Both the position numbers and the translations under genes were made by a program. Positions 56,215-64,000 of a DNA stretch of 64,000 nt are shown here, piece after piece. Within the stretch, counting starts at the first letter, position 1, and each line of letters begins with the position of its first letter. The notes below the pieces were generated by a model, which saw only the letters and a program-made list of their open reading frames with translations, had not been told where the DNA came from and ran no database searches. Source of the stretch: Amorphophallus konjac (Eukaryota > Streptophyta > Magnoliopsida > Alismatales > Araceae); the NCBI GenBank assembly GCA_022559845.1, contig CM040117.1, positions 17,136,856 to 17,200,855 of the forward strand. Reading direction: 5' to 3'.

Positions 56215-58843
56215 TGTAGTATCCCGGACCTTTCGGATCCTTCTTCATGGGTCCCAGATCTGGTTTCTCAGAGTGTCTGGGTCCGTTGTGTCTGAAATTT
56301 CTTTTCAGACATCTTCAGTGTTCGGATCGGCGTGATCCGGAGTCGTTTCGAAGGCCCAGAAGCGTTCCGCGACTTTTTCCGCGCGTGTTTTTCGATTACC
56401 GGTGTGGGTTTCGATAATTCCTTCGGAACCTCGCTGCGGGTGAACCGGGTTGTTCACCTGGGCACGAGTGGTACCGTTGCGATCGGTGCATTCCGAGGAT
56501 CCCGAAATGTAATTTTTGATTTTTCGGTATTTTCTAGAATTTCAGATTTTCTATAAATTCCTAATTCTTTTCTTTTCTTTTTCCTTTTTCTTCTTCCTTT
56601 CTTCTTCTTCCTCCCTCACGACCATGGCCGCCCTCTCACTCTCTCTCTCTCTCTCCCGTTCGAGCGTGGCGACCTCCGTTCCGGCTGTAGACGACGGTGG
56701 TGCGACGGCGCGAGGACGTGGGTGACGACGAGGCGATCGTGCGGGCGTGCGGCGAGCGTGGGAAGGGTGGGAAGGTGAGGTTTTAACGGCGTTCTTCGTG
56801 GATTTGGGCTTGGATCGGCACGTCTCGTCGCGAACCGGAGGTAGGGTGATGTTCCTTAGCCTCTTGTCTTCCTTCCTCGCGAGTTTTAGCTCGAGACGAG
56901 GTCGAGAGGGGTTAATTTCGTGCCGGGAAGGGTCATGCATGCTTTGGGGAGTGACCGCCCGATCCATCGTTTTAAGCCCCGATTCTGCGTTTCGGGAGCG
57001 TAGGAGCATGCTAGGGGGGCTTGGGGGTTCTTCTCTCACCGTTTCCCCCTTCGTGGGGCTTGTTTGGGGTTAGAGTGGGCGATTCCGACGAGGTTCGCCG
57101 TTTTCGCATCGGTGAGCGATATGCGGTCGAACCAGTGACCGCACAACCCTTGTGCGGCGCTGTTCTGACCGTTTATCGGCTCGGCGTGCTGTGGCTGGGC
57201 TCGACGCGCAGTGGGCTTGTGCGGTCTATCGTGGGACCGCATATCCTCAAGTGCGGCCCCATAACTACTGCCCAACCCTGGATTTTCGACCGTTGATTAT
57301 TACCGTTATATAGCGCACCGGGGTGTGCGGCTAGGAGCTGGCCGCTCAACCCTTCGTGCGGCCAGGGGCTGGCCGTACGTCGTCTGGTGCCGTCGCCTGG
57401 GTGTGCGGCCAGATCTGGACCGCACAACCCATGAACGGTTAAACCATAGCCGCTCTTCCCTAGTGCGGCTACGGCCTAACCGTTCTGGTTTATTACCGTT
57501 GGGAGACGAACGGCCAATAGCGGACCATTCATCACCCACGTGCGGCCAGTAGCTGGCCACACATCAGTTGAACGGGCCTGTGGTGGCCGTTCATCTGCCT
57601 GTTTAGACCTGGGGTAGAACGGTCATGTCCTGACCGTTTAAACCTTGTGCGGCCCCGGTATGACCGCACATCCCTGAGCGGCCCAAGGTGGACCGATCAA
57701 GGGGACGGGTCGTGTCGGCTTGTCTCTCGTCGTACCAAGCGGTGCCGGGAGATGTTGTTGTCGGCTTGTGTCGTCGTGCGATGGTGATTTGTATGAGGGG
57801 CGTTCCTTGTACCATCCGGTTGTGACGTTGCTTTCCGTTGACTTAAGAGTCTACTCCTTCAGTGACACTCCACTAGTCGTATCCTTCTTACACACGTGTG
57901 GTCCACTAGGGAGTGGTGGAGAGGCTACCCTTAGAGACGGTTTTAGACTAGTTTCCGTCAGGCCCCTCGTCGTTAGCCAGAGTCCGGCTACGGGGGAAAA
58001 CTGGTCAGAGGGCCAGACCTAGGACGCATGGTCTGTGTGTGCACACGTGGTTGGGGGCAGTTGGACACCCGCTGATGAGCGTGACCCCAGCTAGTCACTT
58101 GTTTGTGGTACTTATTCGGCGTCCGTGCCTCTGGTAGGTGCTACCACGTCAGGCAGTTCACCTGCGGTGCGGTGTAAGTCGTCAGGGGACGCAACCGACT
58201 GTGCTTCTAGTGGGAGGTACTCCTGTCGAGTCGGGAGTGTCAGGCTGTCAGTCGTTATGACTTCGACCTTCGGGTTTCTGCCGTGTTGGCCATTGGGTTC
58301 CGGTTGTTTCGCCGTGGCACGTGTGTCGGTTTTCGTGCCGTGAGATCGGTGCTTTGTAGATGGCAGGGTTTCCCTTTTGAGGTACTCGCTTACTGCTAGC
58401 GTAGCGGTTTCTCCGTTTACGAGGTAGGGTTCGAGTGATCCCTACTGAGTCTTATTCCGAGACTCATTCCCTACGTGTTTTCACCGTGTTTCAGGCGAGG
58501 CGAGGCTTCGGGGGAGTTCATCTGAGGCTCAGCGCGGTTCAGGTGCCCAGCGTTAGTGCCAGAGGTCAGAGCCGGGGTATGTCCCGTATAGCTATACTTT
58601 CCTTATTGTCTCTGTACTAGTTGTGGACTACTGTCGTTATTTTATTGTTATTTTGTGGACCATGTAAAATGTTAAATTCATTTCCTACTTATTTATATAA
58701 CTGTTTAATTCTGTAATTATTTGTGATACTTGTGTAGTTTCTACACCATCCTTCTAACCCTTCCGAGTCTTCGGACTCGTGGGTGGCGATGCGAGTCTCG
58801 GGTTATCGGGCCTTCCCGGTAATCGGATTCTCAGGTCGTTACA
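56215..58843 (+). repeat. 3' LTR of A
   Basis: Begins TGTAGTATCCCGG and ends CTCAGGTCGTTACA. It contains a TATA box (56552-56559), putative intron 56841-58494 and a palindrome array (about 57125-57700). The leader has an ATG in a good context (CGACCATGGCC, 56624) opening a 32-codon Ser/Leu-rich frame; the 5' LTR has GTG there. Confidence 0.95.
57125..57700. repeat. GTGCGGCC palindrome array in the A 3' LTR
   Basis: Same array as in the 5' LTR. The unit that is perfect at 49983-50005 has one arm mismatch here (CTGGCCACAC). Confidence 0.75.
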
Positions 58844-58848
58844 GGAGA

Positions 58849-59288
58849 GTAGACTTTCCCTTGTCGGAAAATTGCTGGGCTGAAGCGGAAGATTGGCCCG
58901 TTTCCATACCAGAAAAGGTGATGGTCTGAGGTTGGACCGGAGTAAGATCAATTAGAGTGGGCTGGATGGAGGGCCCACCAACTCTAGACTGGTCGATGGA
59001 AAGATTAGATTGGCCTTGCGCAATCGTGGGATGTGGGGTATTGGACCCCTGCATGGCCTGATAGACAGTCTGGAGTTGGGCCGGATCCAACTGGGCCATC
59101 ATTTGGAGAATGGAGCCAGCAGAAGGAGAAGAGAAGGAAGGAGTGGTTTGGCCACCCTCCATAGGGACGGAGGATGGAAGAGGGGAGGACCCCTCTCCAG
59201 ACGGGAATGAGATAACCCTAGAGGGGTTTTCAAGAAGCCCTTGAGGAAGAGAATCCTCTTGGGAACGGGGAGGATTGAAAGAAGGCAT
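58849..59288 (-). pseudogene. Tat-1 gag, N-terminal part (before element A)
   Basis: The ATG is at 59286-59288 (MPSFNPPRSQEDSLPQG). About 147 codons of Ser/Pro/Gln-rich sequence are open up to the Tekay insertion. A segment SAGSILQMMAQLDPAQLQTV is helical. The frame joins that of 48654 and below when A and one duplication copy are removed. This end is variable among Tat gags, so identity rests on position and continuity. Confidence 0.8.
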
Positions 59289-59668
59289 GATGGGTTCGAA
59301 GAGCGGATTAGAGTAGAAGTTGGAGAAGGAATTGACCCTAGAAGATGACTCTAATGGACGAAGACAACTCTACATGCAACGGAAAACCTTTAACCAAAGC
59401 AAACAACACACAATAAACACACAATGAGTGATCAAACTTAGATAACTTTGACAAAGATGCAAGCGAAAACGAGATGACAACACTCAAATTCAACCAAGTT
59501 ACTTAGATGATGCAACAATATTTTTATGATTTCTTCGTTTAGAACCTTAGTGATTTGATTAGGATGTGCTCTCCACAAGTAGGTTCCTAATAGGAAGGAT
59601 GTGTGGCTTTGTTGACTCTAAATGTAATCACTCCTTCACCTATGCAATCCTAGACACGGGGTAGGAAA

Positions 59669-59724
59669 GGTACAATCGGCCCGGTGTCCGTGTGGGAATC
59701 CACGGCTCACGGGGACTTATGGAG
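59669..59724 (-). other. Conserved leader module, Tat-1 copy
   Basis: 56 nt; on the + strand it begins GGTACAA and ends GGGGACTTATGGAG. The transcript strand can form a short hairpin CCGTG/CACGG around GGATTCCCA. It matches F2 6631-6685 and D 14155-14210. Confidence 0.65.
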
Positions 59725-60214
59725 ATCCCTGATGTGTTTTCCTTGTCGGCCCCAAGGAATATGGAGACGAGAGGTCCACGCACCAAGGTAGGAGAATGCA
59801 ATCTAATGTATGAAAATATGCATGAACCTATGTGCATCATGGTGCATGCAAATTCTAGCCTAAAATCTAACAATCAAATATGCACATAATGATATGAATA
59901 TGTGAACCAACCAAGGAGGAGACCAAATAGCACCCAAGCATGAAAATCACAGCAAAAACTGTGGAAGTAAACTGCACCTCGGGATACATACCTATCTGGA
60001 GTATGTGACGAATAGACTACCTGCGTCAGAGGAGTGTGACGGTTAAAGACCAGGCCGTCACATAAATGTAACGCATTCATAGGAGACCGTCAATGGAGCC
60101 AGAGAACCAGAAACAACAGAGAAATAGAAGGAAAATCTGAGGAAAAACCAGAGCAACAAGGGCAAACAAAGGGAAGCAAGTTTAACAGAGATTCAAAGCA
60201 CGATTGGCACTAGA

Positions 60215-60241
60215 TGTCCCACCATGATCGCCAAAAAAAAT
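60215..60241 (-). other. Primer-site region of Tat-1
   Basis: After the LTR end (CCAACA) the minus strand reads A, eight T, then GGCGATCATGGTGGGACATC. TTGGCGA...GGTGGGAC resembles the primer-adjacent sequences of Tat elements. I cannot assign the tRNA with certainty. Confidence 0.45.
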
Positions 60242-61335
60242 TGTTGGTTTTAATGTATCCCTTCTTTTGCAAGATGGGCTATGACGCCAACTATGAGCAA
60301 ATAATGAGCCAAGTAATGAAATCAATCAACCTATGAACATTTAAATCATGAACCTAGGCAACCAACACAAGCTCTAGCATGGGCATGCTATCTCAATCAA
60401 GACTAAGCTAAGCAAATAAAGAAAAACACATGTCGGAGCGTGGAATAAGGAATAAAGGAAAACACACTGTATAGGTGGAACAAGCAAAGTAAAGAAGAGA
60501 TATGACGAAAGAGAAAGTTAATGCCCAAACTAAGGAAAGATGTGATCGCCACCAAGGTAGAAACAAGTCAAAGACCTGATAAATACCTTAGAATATAAGG
60601 ATGATGCACCCGCCCACGGGAGAGAGAACAATCGGGAAACTGCAGCTCCGTCAGATGTAACAGTTGAAGGAAGATGCGCCATAGCAAGTGTGACGGTCTC
60701 ACGATAGACTGCTACAAGACTCTAACGCGCCTGTGCCAGACCGTCAGAGCTTCTGCAGAATAAGAAGTTGGGAATCTTTTGATCTCCAAGCTTTCCAACT
60801 GACTAGAGAGCTTGGGCCTCGTGATATGGGCTCTGTAAACTTGCAAAAGAGAATGTAGAACACAAGAAAAACAACCCAGATTAGCCCTTAGACAAAGTAG
60901 TATCAATAAATCCAAGAAACTTAAGAACATGCAAAAGGAAAGGGAAATACCGGGGAGGTTGGTTTTTTAACCCCTCTGGGGCGTTTTAAAAGATGGGAGG
61001 ATGTTTTAAATGAATGCAGCAAGTGCCAGAACGTGGGAGATGGAGAAGAACAATGCTACGATGTTTGAAAAGAGAGAAAAGACACTAAGAACACAACTTG
61101 ACTGAGCTAAACCCTTGGAAATGATACTCCCTGAACTTTGGAAGTAGATGGACGTGGGAAGCAGCTCTCCTTGGTTGGTTCTAGCTCCAGGATGCGGTAG
61201 CACTTCGACGTGAACTCCAGATGTCTCCCCCCTTCAAGCCATAAAGTCAAGGGTTCTATTTATAGACCCTCAAAGTCTAGGTTCGAATTAGGAGATAATC
61301 CAGCTAGAAAGTAGGACGTTTCTTAGCAAACTCTT
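60242..61335 (-). repeat. 5' LTR of Tat-1, partial
   Basis: 1094 bp matching 22361-23454 of the 3' LTR at equal length with few substitutions. TATA box at 61257-61264 (minus). The SIRE-like element interrupts it after CTCTT (61331-61335), the presumed target duplication. Confidence 0.9.
61257..61264 (-). promoter_or_regulatory. TATA box of the Tat-1 5' LTR
   Basis: TATAAATA on the minus strand in the same context as in the 3' LTR. As the 5' LTR copy it would have driven Tat-1 transcription before the SIRE-like insertion split the LTR upstream of it. Confidence 0.6.
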
Positions 61336-61718
61336 TGTTGGCCTAGTGAATTGGCAAGCAAGAGGGGGTGAATTGATTGCCGCCTAATTAAAATGTTCGA
61401 AGGAACACAACTTGGAAAAACAAATTTAATCACGCCACAAACACCCACTACTTAGAGAATAGCAACCACAAATAGAGGACAATGCCAGCAACAACGAACT
61501 AAGATGTTGAATAATTAGGCGCACTCAAACAACGATCCAAGAGTAGAGATAGAACACAATCGAATCACACCTCACAAACGAGAGCAAGCAGCCACAGAAT
61601 CATCAAACCATATGACGCAAGGAAATTTTTAGGTGGTTCGGACGCACCTAGTGCGATCCTACATCCACCCCTCTCAATAGAGAGGATTCCACTAAAAAGG
61701 AACCACACGAGTGCAGTC

Positions 61719-61743
61719 CACACACACACACACACACACACAC
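61719..61743. repeat. (CA)n microsatellite
   Basis: About 12 CA units within the SIRE-like LTR. Confidence 0.9.
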
Positions 61744-62479
61744 GAGGTGGAATACCTCAATACACACCCACGACTGTCTCAAAGACAATCACGAACAACA
61801 CTCGGAGATGAAATCTCCTACCACACACACAAGGATTCTAAAGTTGATTGCAAATGACTTCATATACAAGATAGAACGTGAAAAAACAAATCAAGGTGAC
61901 TAAGATTAATCTCCCCTTGTCTGATTGCGCCCTTGCTTGAGATGCTCTGGGAATGGAGATGCTTCCTTGACTGGATGAAGATGAAACCGATGGCTAGATG
62001 GACGAGTTCAGCACCGAAGCTCTCCGGAGGATGCAGATTTGCCTTGAGCCTTCCTCTCCTGCGCAGATGAGACCTCCTTCTTCAGCCTCTTTGGCCTTTC
62101 TTCACTAGGCATATTGAGGGCTGGAGACCTGAGCTCTGGTTTTCTCTTCTTCGTGTGTACTTTGAACGCCATAATCATTGGGTATTTAAGGCTTGGACGA
62201 GGGGGCTTTGATCTGGAGGAAAGAGAGTAGGAATCTCTTCATTGATTGGCCTTTCGAAGGTGACATGGCAGATGACTTGTTCGAGCTTCTTCCTGTGATT
62301 AACACATAATAAGTGGATTAGTTTCACATATATTGTGTTAGGAAGGCTTAATAGGCTAACCCACTTGATAACTGGTTAAACCCATTGAAAACCAAGTGGT
62401 TAGCACGTGAGGTTTGGCCCACAAATTATTAGAAGAAATTCAATTGCAAAATTCGGAGAAAATATGCAAACCAACAAGG

Positions 62480-62846
62480 GGGTCGACCCATCTACCAAGT
62501 GGGTCGACCCATCTGGCAAACAGAACAGGTTAACCAGCTTTGGTGTGACACAGGGGTCGACCCCCTTGGGGAGATGGGTCGACCCATCTGCCAGCCAGAA
62601 CCAAAAATTGTTTCTGTTTGGGACAGGGGTCGACCCATCTCTAAAGGGGGTCGACCCATCTGCCAAACAGAACCAAAAACCGTTTCTGTTTGGGACAGGG
62701 GTCGACCCATCTCTAAAGGGGGTCGACCCATCTGCCAGACAGAACCCCCACAAGCTTCTGTCTTGCATAGGGGTCGACCCATCTCTAGAAGGGGGTCGAC
62801 CCATCTGCTAAACAGAGCCAAAGCACTATATTATTGCACAGGGGTC
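62480..62846. repeat. GGGTCGACCC palindrome array in the SIRE-like LTR
   Basis: Ten perfect copies of the 10-bp palindrome GGGTCGACCC (first at 62480-62489, last at 62793-62802) and one diverged copy near 62842. Most are followed by ATCT and are arranged in pairs about 20 bp apart. Longer spacers contain AACAGAACC and GTTTCTGTTTGG. Open frames on both strands are by-products of the repeat. Confidence 0.85.
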
Positions 62847-63251
62847 GAACTTTAAAGCACCAAGGCTAAGGGAGTTTTTATCAATAAAACCAAGGACATT
62901 CTTGAAGATTTTCTCACCTTTCATGAGGACCTTTCTTTCCATTACCTCCGCTTTCCATTTAGACTTTTCTTAGGAGAGGGCTGGAGTGGTCTTTTCTACT
63001 TTCTTTCAACCGAATGGGTTTCACCATGGAAAAGCTCAATTAGCTGTTTCATTATCAATCTATCACATGGTTAGACAAGCAACTGATGAGTTCAAGATAC
63101 TTGCATCTCATGGGATCAATTTGATCAAAGATAGAAGCTTACCAAAATAGTGAGGAGTATTCAAAAGCACATGTGTAGAGTATGAACACTTGTTATGATT
63201 TATTCAATCTCATGGAATTTTGTCATCATCAAAACCAACAGGGGCACAACA

Positions 63252-63267
63252 ATCTCTCCCTTTTTGA
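63252..63267 (-). other. Polypurine tract of the SIRE-like element
   Basis: CAAAAAGGGAGAGAT on the minus strand directly precedes TGTTGTGCCCC, the LTR start. Confidence 0.7.
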
Positions 63268-63835
63268 TGATGACAAAAACCTAATGCATTTGAGCTTATT
63301 GAAGAAGGATTGCGAAATTTAAACTTAGGATGATTTCTACTTTATTCACAACTGCGCAAGTATATGTGAAAGATTCATTTTCAAAAATGAATGGATTATT
63401 CAAAACCATGCCTAGCAGATGTGACTAACCATGAAGACATCATCCAACCAAGTAAACACACGAGCATTCCAATTTCCAGACAAAAACAATTGATGTAGCT
63501 GAAATTCAAATACCAAAAAGCATGAGCATGGCTTAACATCTTCACAAAAAACGTTCAGCAAATGCATTACATATCCTCCCCCTTTTGTCATGAGCAAAAA
63601 GGAGTTGTCCATGGTAGCACCACAAAATGGACTTAACATAGAGTGATTGGGTAGAAACAAGGATGATAGTGAGATGCAAAATGATCGAAGGGAGGAGGAA
63701 CGTCTATGAGCATACAAGCAAACATGCATGCAGTGGAATATAGACTATAGTTAAGCAAAGAGTGTAGTTAGTAAGGACTAAACAAAATGGGCAGCTTCCG
63801 AGGTAGAACTGATAGAGGGTTCATCCCTAGAGAGA
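63268..63835. other. 3' untranslated interior of the SIRE-like element
   Basis: Lies between the last stop codon (63836) and the polypurine tract. No coding frame; a TTTTGTCATGAGC-type sequence recurs (63580), as in many SIRE 3' regions. Confidence 0.5.
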
Positions 63836-64000
63836 TCAGTTATGGGGTCCAGAAACGGAATCCCAGATTCGTTGAAGCATTTGGTTTTGAGCATCAAGAG
63901 TGTTGGATATGTTTTCGAATTGGTGCAGGAACAGCTCGTGATGCAGTTTCAGTCCACGCACATCTTCCGCCAGTTGGTCCACCTTGAGTTCAATTTGATC
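63836..64000 (-). CDS. C-terminal end of the last ORF of the SIRE-like element (partial)
   Basis: 54 codons open from the window edge to TGA at 63836-63838. The sequence includes QIELKVDQLAEDVRGLKLHH and NQMLQRIWDSVSG, with a heptad-like hydrophobic pattern suggesting a coiled coil. In SIRE elements an additional ORF often follows pol; this could be its end. Too little is present to identify it. Confidence 0.45.
   Translation of the reverse strand, partial: DQIELKVDQLAEDVRGLKLHHELFLHQFENISNTLDAQNQMLQRIWDSVSGPHN

Larger units (their letters stand above)
48660..58843 (+). mobile_element. A: complete Tekay-type chromovirus inserted in Tat-1 gag
   Basis: A has LTRs at 48660-51284 (2625 bp) and 56215-58843 (2629 bp), an initiator-Met primer site, a polypurine tract and a perfect target duplication GGAGA (48655-48659 and 58844-58848). 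Gag, protease, RT, RNase H, integrase and chromodomain are all present in order but broken. It is the only structurally complete autonomous-type element in the window. Removing it rejoins Tat-1 gag in frame. Confidence 0.95.
59289..60241. other. Tat-1 5' leader
   Basis: Non-coding, between primer site and gag. It contains the conserved module (59669-59724) and a palindrome cluster at about 60000-60095 with TGACGGTT...GGCCGTCA and TAACGCATT...GACCGTCA units. Confidence 0.6.
61336..63251 (-). repeat. 3' LTR of the SIRE-like element
   Basis: 1916 bp; on the + strand it begins TGTTGGCCTAGTG and ends GGGGCACAACA. An alternative right end is 63240 (ACCAACA), but the purine tract directly abuts 63251. 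It contains a (CA)n microsatellite (61719-61743) and ten copies of GGGTCGACCC. Confidence 0.75.
22361..64000 (-). mobile_element. Tat-1: large Tat-type Ty3/gypsy retrotransposon with nested insertions
   Basis: The 3' LTR is 22361-24110 and the 5' LTR is partly present at 60242-61335. The interior contains gag, protease, G-patch, RT, RNase H, an additional RNase H and integrase on the minus strand, and two antisense genes on the plus strand between integrase and 3' LTR. Inserted elements are B (31208-40058), A (48660-58843) and the SIRE-like element (61336 onward). The two LTR segments that can be compared (22361-23454 and 60242-61335) are exactly 1094 bp each and nearly identical. The element interrupts D's gag. 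The remaining 656 bp of 5' LTR should lie right of the window. Confidence 0.85.
61336..64000 (-). mobile_element. SIRE-like Ty1/copia element, 3' end
   Basis: The 3' LTR is 61336-63251 and the interior continues past the right edge. Diagnostic sequences are the LTR end with CAATTCACCCCCTCTTGC (minus strand) and the purine tract in CATCAAAAAGGGAGAGATTG, followed by TTTTGATGATGAC near the LTR start. Both are typical of SIRE/Maximus-type copia elements. It is inserted in the 5' LTR of Tat-1. Confidence 0.8.

Noticed and set aside
62480..62846. CRISPR-like repeat/spacer look
   Set aside because: The repeat is a 10-bp palindrome, spacers alternate between about 10 and 50 bp and resemble each other, and the host is a plant LTR.
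62400..62855. Repetitive frames with GRPxxxGS and GVDPS repeats on both strands
   Set aside because: They are translations of the GGGTCGACCC array in all frames, with no start context or neighbours.

Overview
The window is a block of nested LTR retrotransposons from a flowering plant. I see no host gene, rRNA or tRNA gene. The evidence for a plant is the set of lineages: Ty3/gypsy chromoviruses with a C-terminal chromodomain, a Tat-type Ty3/gypsy element with a second RNase H-like segment and antisense accessory genes, a SIRE-like Ty1/copia element, and initiator-Met tRNA primer sites. I cannot name the species. Every coding region is broken by stops or frameshifts, so this is old, silenced, heterochromatin-like DNA.

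Layout from left to right. 1-4592: 3' end of a Tat-type element (Tat-2, + strand), LTR 2927-4592, with an antisense plant-mobile-domain (PMD) pseudogene. It interrupts F2. 4593-9110: part of an unclassified LTR element (F2, - strand), 5' LTR 7354-9110. It interrupts C. 9111-12769: 3' LTR fragment and non-coding interior of a non-autonomous chromovirus relative (C, - strand). 12770-22360: a chromovirus (D, - strand) with 3' LTR 12770-16030 and a broken gag-pol. It is inserted in C and carries a solo LTR (E, 16838-19353, target duplication TGATT). 22361 to beyond 64000: a large Tat element (Tat-1, - strand) inserted in D's gag, with 3' LTR 22361-24110. Reading along its own strand, the visible order is partial 5' LTR (60242-61335), leader, gag, protease, G-patch, RT, two RNase H-like segments, integrase, then two accessory genes on the opposite strand (a DUF7745-like gene 29262-30704 and a seven-exon PMD gene 25370-28393), then the 3' LTR. 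Three elements sit inside Tat-1: non-autonomous element B (31208-40058, duplication CAACC), Tekay-type chromovirus A (48660-58843, duplication GGAGA) and a SIRE-like element in its 5' LTR (61336 to the right edge).

Four signals are not explained by ordinary annotation. (1) Every LTR family here carries an array of short CpG-containing palindromes. The layout is the same but the stem differs by family, even between LTRs whose backbones still align. (2) A module of about 56 bp is shared by the 5' transcribed regions of Tat-1, F2 and D, which are otherwise unrelated. (3) The chromovirus LTRs appear to contain an intron with a conserved donor, and the palindrome array lies inside it. (4) Tat-1 carries two intron-containing genes antisense to its own genome, which explains how the introns survive retrotransposition.
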